Of a stretch of DNA of 64,000 bases, positions 33,079 to 43,636 are shown piece by piece; positions within the stretch are counted from its first letter, which is position 1; every line of letters starts with the position of its first letter. Where the stretch lies: NCBI GenBank assembly GCA_007115705.1, contig QXEO01001857.1, positions 62,001-126,000 of the forward strand, read 5' to 3'. This stretch comes from Dactylis glomerata. Lineage: Eukaryota; Streptophyta; Magnoliopsida; Poales; Poaceae. The translations under genes were made by a program, and so were the position numbers. Below the pieces are notes generated by a model. The model had not been told where the DNA came from, made no database searches, and was given only the letters and a program-made list of their open reading frames with translations.

Positions 33079-34978
33079 TCTAAAGAGTTGCACTGAGTAT
33101 TTGTGAGAGCCACCATACTAGTTAACAGATGGAGACACAGCTTGTTTGTTGTTGAGAAAATTTTCAAATTTTTTATTTGCGCTTATGGAGGAACTTCAGA
33201 TGCAAAAACATGGGTTGCCATCTGTCGCGCATTTTATGGGCTTATAAGACTTTGGATTTGGTCTATGCCTATGTTTAGGGATGGAAATGGAGCGGAAACT
33301 TTCTGACTTTTCTCAGAAAAAACACAAACAAAATGAAATATATATAAAAAATGGAATGTTGCGGAACGGAAAAGGAATTTTTTGGCGGAAGTGAAAACAG
33401 AAACACAACAACGTTTTTCGGCAAACAGATTCGGAAATGGAATTTTCTTTTGCGGAATTTCCATTTTATAGTTGTTTTGCATGATCAATCGAGCAGATCC
33501 AATACGTAACCTAGACAAACTGAATTGTCTAAACAACCCATGATCTTCTCCCCATTACACTAAGCAATTGTGATAGGGTTAGGAAACAAGTTTGTCGGTT
33601 TACTTGAGTTGCTTAGGTTTCTCTGGATAATTCAAGTGGTTTCTTGATTCCTGTAATCATCTGTGTTGTATTTAGTACTAGCACAATACCCGTGCGTTGC
33701 AACGGGATAAAAACAACTGTATCAAAAGAAAGTGTAAGAAAGCTCTCGTTATGGGCATATCCTCTCCGTGTTCACAATGAGCTCCACAGTTTGACGTGCC
33801 GGTGCCGCCAATGCCTATTGCCTCCTCTACCGCTGGTTTAGTCATGCTACTCTATACACCTTTGCCAATGCCATCGATCCATATCCCTCGCGGGTTGGTA
33901 AGTAGAGAAAATAGTGTAAGATAAAAAATCTTCTGTTGGTATTGTTTCATCCTAATAAAGTAGTGAAATTATTCCTAAAAAGTAAAAAAAAAATCGAAAT
34001 GGGGAAGCCCCAGCCGAGTGATGCATATGGCTTTTATTTTATTAAAAGTTATCCGTAGACAAGTATCATCAGCCTAAAATGTAATTAAATTATCTCAGCT
34101 TAATAATATCACCAAAAAATGTTTCCAAATATAGTTTTCCTTTTCTACCCGTGCGTTGCTACGGTGGGATATTAAATCAAATAGAGATTACTTCATTATT
34201 TAAATCAGGTTGCCGATCGAATTCAAATTGTGTGGGTGGTATGAATGTCTCATAGGCTATGATATTTAGCATCAGTCTTTACATTAAATCGCCGCTATAG
34301 CATTCTATTTAAGACTTTTTGTATCTTTTATCGTGCTATCGCACTTAGCAGCATGATGTGGAAAACGCTATAGCACCGCTATGCTATAGCGCACTATTAA
34401 ATTGTATGATGACAATTCTCGTAATATTTTATTTATAGGTTGTTAAAGCTTATACGTATTTGCTTACTACAAGGAACAGCAGCGACGTATCCATCGGAAT
34501 TTTGATAAATCGATCAGGAAGCAAAACGTAGAACAATTTAGCTTACTCAATAGGATTTCTTCATGTACCGATGTACAATTCGACATTCTGCTGGAGGTGC
34601 AAGTGTGTCGCGGCATGAAACTTCAGTTTGGTTCAGAGTAGCTAACGTGTTGTCTTCAGGTAACCTATGTGTACACGCATCATCAGTGAAGAAAATAGAT
34701 GATACCACTTGTATGTAGTTTTTGTGCAACTGCTAAGAATGAAAGTGAGATCATCAAATGCAAGCAATTGGTCAACTTTAGATCAAATTTATGTCGGGTT
34801 GGAAAGGTGGGAGTGCACCATCGAACACATGTTCAGAGGTGACCTAACGCTGTTGCTTCCGGGGAAATTCATAGCCTTGAAAAACTTCAAATCTTAGAAG
34901 CTATCATAACTTGTTATTAGTTAGCTCTCACTAATCAAATTGGTTTAGCCTCTTCAGAGAAGATTTACGCTGCATACT
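33079..34978. other. Repeat-derived intergenic DNA; possible Helitron fragment
   Basis: No gene recognised. Two copies of a hairpin-like string are present: CCCGTGCGTTGCAACGGG at about 33,690 and the related CCCGTGCGTTGCTACGG at about 34,149. From memory, strings of this kind recur near the ends of grass Helitrons, but I see no clear TC start or CTRR end. At about 34,290-34,400 there is a palindrome-rich patch with several CGCTATAGC-like units. Confidence 0.35.
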
Positions 34979-35179
34979 CAGGGGCGGAGCTACATGTTGT
35001 GACCATGGTGCACATGCACCAGGGTAGGGAAAAAAAATTCTTTGCAAGTATGCCAAAAAATCAGCTTATGCACCATCCTATTCAATGTAAACTGCACCGG
35101 GGTGACTTAAAATTCAATGTGCAAAGGGCAGCATACACTCCGGTGAACCATGATTAATGTCAGTCTAGCTCCGCCCCTG
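34979..35179. mobile_element. hAT-type MITE with 8-bp target-site duplication
   Basis: Perfect 14-bp inverted ends CAGGGGCGGAGCTA, with the duplication TGCATACT at 34,971-34,978 and 35,180-35,187. Length 201 bp, non-coding. An 8-bp duplication and CAGGGGC-type ends are standard for hAT-derived elements. Confidence 0.88.
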
Positions 35180-36120
35180 TGCATACTTGCAGTACCACTC
35201 CGCGCACTGGCAGGCCAACACCGCACCAGCAGCGCTGCTCGTCAGTACCGCGCCATCACTGGCGGCGACAACCGTCTCCGGACAGACGGCAGCGGCAGCT
35301 CCAGCGACGGCCGCTGGGCCCATGGGGCTGGTGTACTCCGATGACATGTGTGGGCACTCTGCTCCTCGTCGAGGATGTGCGCGTCAAGGACGGTGTGTTG
35401 AGCACCCGGAATTTTAACAACCCATGAACAGGAGAAAAGCGAGCTTACTCTATAGTAGGGGCCATCGCTTCTCCTATATTTTTGTCGGCTTGGCCTCACC
35501 GTCATAGACATGCCCGCCTAAGCAAATTGTGAGAAATTTGAGTCAATCGTCGGGATTTTGCTTCTAATTCCTAGGCAGAAGTTTCAGCGATAGGAGCTTC
35601 ATCATATCCTTGAAGGACGCCAGGCGCGCATGTGGTAATCTTGGAGACGACGGTAGCGTAGCCGACCTTGAGGCACAACGCGGTGCCGACAACTGATGGG
35701 CCTCATGTCATGTGAGGTGCAGCGTGACGTTGCCAACGACGTTCTCCTGTCCCGTGGCCTCCGGCCATGGCCGAGCTTCCGGAGCTCGCGGGCGACGCTG
35801 ATCTCGCTCCCCTTCCTCCTGGAACACCTCTCCCGCGTGCGGCGTGGCCGACAGCCACGCGACGTCCTCCTGTACGCGGCCACCTGCCATGGGCCGAGGC
35901 AGCTCGCGGGCGAGGTGATTCGCGCTCCCCTGTCGCCTGTAACACCTCCCCTAGCGTGGCGTGTCTCACAGCCTCGCCATGGTTGGTGCCTAGTCTGACC
36001 AGGCAGTGGAGCGGCACCGACGGCGGTGGCACCACCTCTCTCGTACGGCGTCGGGAGGAAAAGAGACAATACCTGTCAACCTTTTTGTAATTTTGTGTCC
36101 AACCGTTTTTTCCAACTTAC
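35180..36120. other. GC-rich tract with diverged 123-bp tandem duplication; no recognised gene
   Basis: Several frames are open on both strands because of the GC content, but none resembles a protein I know. The segment starting CGACGTTCTCCTGTCCCGTG (35,739) is repeated in diverged form from 35,862 (CGACGTCCTCCTGTACGCGG), period about 123 bp. It may be a decayed gene fragment. Confidence 0.4.
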
Positions 36121-36338
36121 TGGTGGTATTGGTGGGTAATTTTATGTTTAGATGAAAGCGTACTTTTGATGGATTGAAAGCGTATTTGCGAGCCACGGAC
36201 CATACCTCTAGCAATATTATTAGTAGAGACTGGTGGTATTGGTGGGTAATTTTATGTTTAGATGAAAGCGTACTTTTGATGGATTGAAAGCGTATTTGCG
36301 AGCCACAGACCATACCTCTAGCAATATTATTAGTAGAG
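36121..36338. repeat. Direct tandem duplication, 110-bp unit, two copies
   Basis: Unit 1 is 36,121-36,230 and unit 2 starts at 36,231. By eye they differ at one base (ACGGACC against ACAGACC). The near-identity indicates a recent local duplication. Confidence 0.92.
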
Positions 36339-36781
36339 ATGTATCTGTTTTCATCAATATCAGTATCTGTTTTTGCATTTGTTTCTAGAGTTTCTGTATC
36401 CATTTTCAGTTTGGTATAAAATAATAATCAAATATGATTCTGTCCATTTTCGCTCTGTTCTCATCCTTATCTATGCGCATCAGGTACTTGTACAGCCTGC
36501 CGTTGCACCATGCACCAGCACCATGCGTTCGTGTTTTTTGTATTTACATGAAGCACGCTCCCGTCTCGGCGCTGCTGCGGTGTCAACTAAGATGGGTTTC
36601 ATTTGGACTTAGCAATTGGTGGTAACGCATCTTTTCCTGTATAAGCACAATGCTCCATGAGTTGACGAATCAACTAGGCTAATTACAAGTTCAGATCCTT
36701 CAAACCCGGGCGAGCGCAACGCAAGATCCGATGCACATCGATCGATGGATCGAGCGCGCCAGCGCGTTCCTCTCCTCATGC

Positions 36782-36787
36782 TATAAG
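36782..36787 (+). promoter_or_regulatory. TATA box of the short Root_cap paralogue
   Basis: CTATAAGTTC lies about 100 bases before the start codon at 36,887. An AATAAA string at 37,406-37,411 could serve as the polyadenylation signal downstream. Confidence 0.4.
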
Positions 36788-36886
36788 TTCAAGCGGAGCG
36801 TGCAGCTAAGCGATCGTCGATCTCATCCGACTAGCTTACAGCCCACTGCGTACTGCTCCACCTCCCCCCAGAGCAACTATCTAGCA

Positions 36887-37290
36887 ATGGCCCGGGCGTT
36901 GTGGATGGGAGTGCTCGCCGTGCTGGTGCTTCTGTGCCCGGCCGCCGCCGCGGAGGCGGCGCCGCCGAACGGGGCGTTGACTCAATGCATTGGCGGCCGG
37001 TGCTCCCCGCTGCCCCCCTGCGACTCGAGATGCCCCACAGCCTGCTTCATCATCTGCAGCCAGTGCAGATCCGTGTGCCGTAAGTTCATCACTTTCATCT
37101 TTTTCTCCTGGAGAACTTAATCAGTACTAGTACTAGTCCATTCAGATGTTAGTGTTAACCTCCTCATTTTCTTTTCCTCCTCCAAGTTTGCGACTACTAT
37201 TCGGACATCCCGTGCAACTCTATGGTACAAGGGCAGGACGAACTGAACGCCATCCTTGGACATGCGGCTGGTGAGCTTGCAGGATTTTAG
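36887..37290 (+). CDS. Short secreted cysteine-rich paralogue of the Root_cap protein
   Basis: Exons 36,887-37,079 and 37,187-37,290 (intron GTAAG...CAAG, 107 bp, phase 1) encode 98 residues. The signal peptide is MARALWMGVLAVLVLLCPAAAA. The cysteine module CDSRCPTACFIICSQCRSVC aligns with CDSRCPDQCFVLCPSCKTLC of the gene at 5,513. The intron is at the same place and phase, and exon 2 starts CDYYSDIPC against CDFYPGISC. The similarity then ends: the Root_cap domain is absent and the frame closes after about 24 unrelated residues. It is either a truncated pseudogene with an accidentally open frame or a small secreted cysteine-rich peptide gene. The ATG at 36,731 upstream is in frame, but the 52 intervening residues have no signal-peptide character, so 36,887 is preferred. 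Confidence 0.65.
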
Positions 37291-39103
37291 TTAAGATGTT
37301 GATGATCTGCAATAGCACGGTGCTAGCTGATGATGCCAACATGTGCGAGATGCGTACATGCATGTGAGATGAATATGCAATTTGTGCAACTGATATTGCA
37401 AATGAAATAAACAGAGATCACTAGAGAAGATTTTGTGTTCAGCTGCTTGCTTCACCTTTCTATGAGAATGACTACTGTATGTACGTACAGGGCAAGCTCA
37501 TTTCCTCTGCTTTGATCCCGTGTGCAATGCTCTCTTTATTCAGGACATAAATTAAAATGTTAAAAATTTAGAAAAAAATATATGCATGTATATCTCCATA
37601 TTCTACGTGCACACGTAAAGTTTCGTGAAAAATGGATATTTTTCATGGCATCTACAAAGAAGACACAAAAAATGTGTCGAGAGAAAAGGCTTATTTTAAT
37701 ATGAAATTTTGTCATTTTTACATACACCACATAAACAGTCAATTTTTCTTGAAACAACTTTGTGGATATGTAGAACATAGAGATCTATACAAAACCTTTT
37801 TATATGGTATTTTTAACATTTTTCAATATGTCAAAAAATGCATTTCAAATAAAGAGTGCACATGCACCTAGGAGCAAAAAAAGCCATGTCCCCTTAATTT
37901 CCTCTTTTTACTTTTTTTTCTTGAGAGTCTATTGTGTTCTCCCAGCGCCCTGAGAGTGGTTTTTCTACCTCCCGTGTACGAAACCACCCTGTTTCACTCA
38001 GTTTCAATAAGTATGTAGGATTCGAAACATGATAACACATAATGATTCCTAGCGGCACAAATCGTAAAGCAAGAAACAGTGTGGATCCAACGGTAACAAA
38101 ATGTCGGTAACAACATGCACGGGTGGTTCCGTGCACGGTAAAAAAAAGCTTTTTTGCTAGTGCACCTCTAGCAACGTAGTGAGGATGCAAGAGGAGGTTG
38201 GATCGCCTCTTAGCGTTAGATTTGCTTTAGCCTGTGATGTCTCGCCTCATGTCATTATCTCGAAACTTCCCTATTATGCTCACGGATAGTGGTACAGGTG
38301 GTCAGTGTGCCGCTCTAGTCGTTTTCCAAGGTGGAGGCACGAGGGGGCGAATCCGGAGAGGGCATCACCAATAAGTGCTCTTGTCTTCCTTTATCATCAC
38401 GGTGAAGGAAGGGATGAAGATGTGGGATTTTTTCTTGGTTCACATTGATCTGGTGGTCAACGGAAGTCGTTGGAGCTATATTTGTGAAATATTTTGAGAA
38501 TTCAGCTCCAACTGTGCTTAGATAGTCGCCATTGTCATGTCGTTGCATTTTCTACCCGACAAGGCGGTCGCTCCAAGCTCCTATATATCCCAGTTGTTGA
38601 TCGTTGTTTCACAAGCTTATCTTTATTCAATACGACGGCCATACGCACTTACACATAAATATCCTCAATTTTAGTTTACAACATTTGCAAGTTTTATAAG
38701 AACATAAATGCAGGTATATATGTGCTCTCTATATGAAATTAGATTCTTCCAAAACATTAAACTATACTGATATTGGGAGGCTCATTGTCTAAAATAAAGT
38801 AGCAACGGATGGGAGGTTATTAGACGTGTTTGGTTTTGTAATTGTCATTTAATTTATCATCAACGTTACGAACATGTAGAATGTCGTGAAGATAGAAGAG
38901 ATGGAGATAGAGTAGGGGCCAAAGGGGATCTTGGTACGCTCTACCTCCAATAAGTAGATTGGGTATCTTGAGAATGGCGGTTGGGTAGAATTTCGGGAGG
39001 GTCTCCCGATCATTTATATAGAGCATCTTCTCTAGCTCCAAATCATTGATCTTCGAATAACACATGTGTTATCTAACCGTAAAAAAAGTAAACCTTCCTG
39101 TTA
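37291..39103. other. Intergenic DNA, repeat-like, no gene seen
   Basis: Mostly AT-rich. 37,545-37,870 looks like a dispersed repeat by composition and ends with GTGCACATGCACCTAGGAGC, but no termini could be defined. Confidence 0.4.
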
Positions 39104-39159
39104 CGATCAATCTAGGTGCAGCCCTTCAGTCCACCTACTGGCTGCACCTAGATTGATCG
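39104..39159. repeat. Perfect 20-bp inverted repeat with 16-bp loop
   Basis: CGATCAATCTAGGTGCAGCC at 39,104-39,123 is the exact reverse complement of 39,140-39,159. A Stowaway-like end (GGAGGGAGTACT) lies about 55 bases further on. It may be the heart of a fold-back MITE. Confidence 0.85.
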
Positions 39160-39362
39160 TGGAACATAGTACTTTCTCCGATAAAACTATGTTTCCGATA
39201 GTTATTTCTGATTGGAGGGAGTACTATACTTTCCCTATACCCTTGAATCGTATGGGCAGAGACAAACCAATTGATAATAATCATGAAGTCCTACTATTTC
39301 TCCGTTTCTCTTTACACTTTTCGTACTTACGATTTACTGTATACACGTGTACAACTACTTTG

Positions 39363-39366
<4 letters not shown>

Positions 39367-39400
<34 letters not shown>
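39367..39400. repeat. (CT)17 microsatellite
   Basis: Thirty-four bases of uninterrupted CT repeats about 670 bp upstream of the PRORP start codon. Confidence 0.95.
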
Positions 39401-39402
<2 letters not shown>

Positions 39403-39859
39403 GCATTTAGATTGGAATCGATGTTCCTCTTTACACTTTGAATACGCTCTTGCTATGCGCGTTGGGATTGGATCGCTGGCCAAGGTTGTAGAACACGCTA
39501 TCAAAATCTACAACTCCACTAACTGATCACCGAGACTCTGTTAATTGTTATCAGCTGGGTATAATTAAAGTTGCATTAGAGAAAAAAAAAAGAGTAGCCA
39601 CAGGAGTGTAAGCCCCGTTCTGTTAATCCAATAGGATCAAGTGAATAACTGTGAGATTGGCCAATTGACCCAGAGCCGGCCCCCTGAATTGGGCTCCACA
39701 CTTGTCTCAGCCCCCCGCCGAAGCAGGGAGAGCCAGCTCATGGGCCGTCCACGTCACCGTGGGCGCATCGCGGCGCATGGGGCCCGGGGACTTTCCAGGG
39801 CTGGTTAGGCCCGCTCACTTCATCCTGTGGCTTGTGCTACCGTCGTCCTCCACGCTACC

Positions 39860-39865
39860 TTATAA
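39860..39865 (+). promoter_or_regulatory. TATA-like box of the PRORP gene
   Basis: CCTTATAAGCTG lies 171-176 bases before the chosen start codon at 40,036 and only about 30 bases before an in-frame upstream ATG at 39,895. Transcription from this box would therefore start at or just before the upstream ATG. Confidence 0.4.
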
Positions 39866-40035
39866 GCTGGGTCGAACTCTCTTCGGTTAGCGGTATGGGA
39901 CTAATATCAGCGACCGGCATCAACTGCAGCACCCTGTGCCGAAGTGTTCTCCATCGGGCATATGGGCCATGGCCGCTGACCGCCTCCAAGCCCACCCTAC
40001 TGATTAGGGTTTGTCTCCCGCCCGCCACCACGCCC

Positions 40036-42887
40036 ATGGCGACCGCCGCAGCTGCCGCCGCCACGTCACGCCGCCGGCGAGGCAAGGGCGGGAAGGGCCC
40101 CAACTCCGACCTCTCCCGCACCCTCACCGACTGTACCCGCCGCGGGGACGCCGCCGGGGCCATGGCCGCCTTCGACGCCGCCGTCTCCGGCCCCGACGCG
40201 GCGGCCGACCTCCGCCTGGCCGCGCACCAGTACAACCAGCTCCTCCACCTGCTCGCCTCCGCCGACCGCGCCTCCTTCCCAGAAAGCCACCCCGCCGCCG
40301 CCGCGCGCCGCGTGTTCGCGCACATGCTGGAGGCCGAGGCGGCCCCGTCCGAGGCCACCATCACCTCGCTCGCCCGCGTCGTCGCCTCCGACCCCGAGGG
40401 CGCCGACGAGGCCTTCCAGCTCATCTCCACCATGCGGGAGAAGTACGGCCTCGCGCCGCGCCTCCGGTCGTACAGCCCCGTTCTCGCCGCGTTCCGCCGC
40501 GCCGGGGAAGCCAATAAAGCCTACGCCGTCGAAGCCCATATGTCTTCCGCCACCGTGTCCCCCGAGGAGCCCGAGCTCGCCGCTCTGCTCGAGGTCAGCG
40601 CGAAGGCGGGGGATGCCGACAAGGTGTATGAGTATATGCACAAGCTGAGGCGCGCCGTGGGCTGCGTGAGCGAGGAGACCGCCGAGGTGCTGGAGGGCTG
40701 GTTCCGGAGCGAGAAGGCGGCGGTGGCTGGTAAGGCTGAGTGGGATGCCCAACAGGTCAGAGACGCCATTGTGGCGAGTGGCGGTGGGTGCCATCAGCTA
40801 GGTTGGCTTCGAGATGGCCCCTGGATGGTGCAGCGGGTGACTGTCGGGGCGGATGGTCAGTGCGGCGGATGCGGGTGCCACCTAGCTTCTGTTGATATCG
40901 ACTTGGAGGAGACGAATAAGTTTGCTGATTCTGTTTCCGGGTTGGCCCTTGAGAGGGAGACCAAAGCTAATTTCAGCCAGTTTCAGGTGCATGTCCCCTG
41001 TCCCATATGTTCGTTTTCTTAACTATCTTCACCGTTGTACGTTTTGTTAAATGTAGTTTACTGGCAGTTGTGTTCTTCGTTTAACTTCAGTTAGTAGCTG
41101 GCATTGTGTGTGATTAATAAGAACTAATCTTAGGAAACTAGACCTGAAGAAAGTGTGCCTCCCTGTTTGTGCAGATAACTACTTGTGGTCACATAGATTA
41201 AGTAGGCTTATACATTAAGCATCTTCATTGATTTGTTTATAAAATTAAACTGCTTTGTATTAACACATTTTAGACATCCTTAAGGACCTTGTTGTTGGTT
41301 GCCATGTCTGCACGATAACTGCTTACTCAGGCAAATAGTCAGAGACATCCATAATTTTCATATAACCACCTGTCTAGGAAATAAGGTAGCTTAAGTAAAG
41401 GCGACAATCAATTTATGTTGCATATATTGTATTTATTTGGTGCTTGTATTTGGAAGAATGTCTGTTTGTGAATTTTATACCGTAGTTTTCACTTCTCTTC
41501 TTACAATCTGATGAAAAATGTGACTTCTGTAGGAGTGGTTGGAAGTACATAAAGAATACGAAGCTATAGTAGATGGTGCAAATATTGCACTTTATCAGCA
41601 AAATTTTGCAGAAGGCGGTTTCAGTTTGGTTCAGGTTTGTGCATCATCATACACTTAATTTTGACATGTTGCTGTTGCCAATGGAATAATCTTTACTAAT
41701 TCATGTTCCATTTGTCATGCTTAATATAGAGCAGTTGGATGCTGTTGTAACAGAGCTACGAGATAGATATAATGGCAAATGGCCACTTGTTATACTACAT
41801 AATAAACGCATCGCCAAGCTTATGGAAAATTCAAATAATAGGCATTTGATTGAAACTTGGAGAGCAAATGGAGCATTGTATACCTCTCCAAGTGGGTCAA
41901 ACGATGACTGGTATGTTCATACTTTGTAGACTTGGGATGTCCTTGCACTTGTTTCATGTTGGTACTTATTTTGAGATATTAATATAAGTTCAGTTCACCT
42001 TATTCTGAGTTGGAAGTAACTTTGCCCGGTAATTGGGCCTAAATTGACTAATTACAAGCGCAGTACAATTAGGTTATACTCCCCATCTTACCCGCTGTTA
42101 TGCCCCTTGTGTTTGCTAAATTACAAGTGCAGTTCACCTTCTTCTGAGTTGGCAATGTATCTTGTACCATGAGACCACATTGTTTGACTAATTTGTGTAT
42201 TCCATATGTAACTGTGCATAGATTGACTAATATGTGCAATTAGATTACATGTTGAATTCTCACCATCTTACGCACTGTTATGTTTCTCGGGTTTAAGAAA
42301 TATATGAGATGTAACTTTTCAGGTATTGGCTATATGCAGCAATTGGATTGAACTGTTTGCTTGTGACTAACGATGAAATGAGAGACCACATATTTGAGCT
42401 CCTAGGTTCATCATCCTTTTTCTACAAGTGGAAGCAACGGCATCGGGTGTGCACCACAAAACTTGTGTATTATATAATCCACTCCTATTCCTATTCATTT
42501 GTTAATGTGCTAATTTAATTGCAATTGCAGGTCAAGTACACTTTCAATAAAGGAAAAGCGGTGCTTATGATGCCACCCCCTTATTCTTCGGAGATTCAAG
42601 TAAGTAACCAGGTCATGTTTTCTAGAGCTTACTATCTGTTGTTGCTGATGGTATCTTCACCGTAGGAATCTGAGACAGGATCTTGGCATGTGCCAATTGA
42701 GGAGAAATCTGGTGACGAGAGAGTCAGGACTTGGCTTTGTATTGATAGGACCGATCTCACCAAACAAACTTGTGAGACTCCTGCCGCCAACGGAATTGTC
42801 CAGGTAGAGGCATCTAATGGAGCTGGGCAGAGGCAGCTGGAAGATCAGGCTGCTCCAGTAACTGGCAAAAGAAAGGATAGAGATTGA
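40036..42887 (+). CDS. PRORP: Protein-only RNase P (PRORP), six exons
   Basis: Exons 40,036-40,986, 41,533-41,634, 41,732-41,910, 42,323-42,446, 42,531-42,599 and 42,666-42,887 join in frame to 548 residues. PRORPs are single-protein endonucleases that remove 5' leaders from tRNA precursors. The N-terminal half (about 40-240) is helical with PPR-like repeats. A CGGC pair near residue 277 and, near the C terminus, GSWHVP and TWLC supply the Cys-Cys-His-Cys zinc site. The NYN-type nuclease domain shows the catalytic aspartates in IVDGANIALY, SNDDWYWLYAAI and LVTNDEMRDH. All key residues are present. Length resembles the nuclear forms PRORP2/3 of Arabidopsis, and the C terminus is basic (KRKDRD). 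An in-frame ATG at 39,895 would add 47 residues. First exon GC-rich, later ones AT-richer, as usual in grasses. Converges with the gene at 43,637. Confidence 0.95.
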
Positions 42888-43636
42888 TTGATGGTGCTGC
42901 CATTTGTGGCCTGTGGGCAACTGAATCATACCGTGTTTCTGCGGTGTGCTTGGTTGTGTCCCACTGTTTTAGTTGAGGAACAGGGATGCAATGTTAGTGT
43001 CATCCCTAAATTCCTGTTTGTGGGGCCAACAGGCATTGTAAACCACACCTGGCTTGCGTGCTGTTGTGCACCAAGTTGGTTCAGATTTATTGAAGCTTTT
43101 CAGCAAAGAATTGCATTGGTCACAACGGTTACTGTTATAATCCATGATGTAACACTTGAAATAGACGATGTTATAGCATTTGTTTCTCCGGCTACTTTTT
43201 CCCAGCTATGAATGTGCGAGTTGCATTGAACCTGTATCCAGCTTCGTAAGCACGGTCAAAATGTAGTAAGCTGTGATTTTTTTTGTGATACCAGCAATAT
43301 GTTGGTTATTTTGTTGTTAGATCATGACTGCATACAGATGCAATGCATTTTCAGGATTACAACTCATAACTTCAACATACTCCAACAATCGGAAATTCAG
43401 GGATAGAGATAACGGTGAGAAATTGCCAGTTTCAGAAATGCAAACTGTCTAAAAACGCAGTCTGAAGAAAAAGGGTGCCTTGTTTGCATTATTGTTGAAA
43501 TTTTTTATCAAACTCGTGTTTTCAACAAGATTGGAAGCACAAAAAGCTGATACTATCATAAACAGCCATAGTATGATGTACACAAAGCTAAAGTTCCAAA
43601 CATTATTCAAAGGCCGAGCATTCAGATGATCAAGAC
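42888..43636. other. Shared 3' region between the convergent PRORP and aminopeptidase genes
   Basis: About 750 bp with no coding frame of interest. Both 3' untranslated regions must lie here, so the transcripts may come close or overlap. Confidence 0.5.

Noticed and set aside
35602..36090. Several 100-155-codon frames on both strands
   Set aside because: Open because of GC content; Arg-rich translations without motifs and tandem-duplicated DNA beneath.
39367..39400. CT repeat as a regulatory GAGA-type element of PRORP
   Set aside because: It is about 500 bp upstream of the TATA-like box, and nothing beyond the simple repeat supports a regulatory role.
40066..40794. 242-codon minus-strand frame and other long frames over PRORP exon 1
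   Set aside because: GC-rich shadow of the real exon; composition only (Gly/Ala/Glu runs), no homology.
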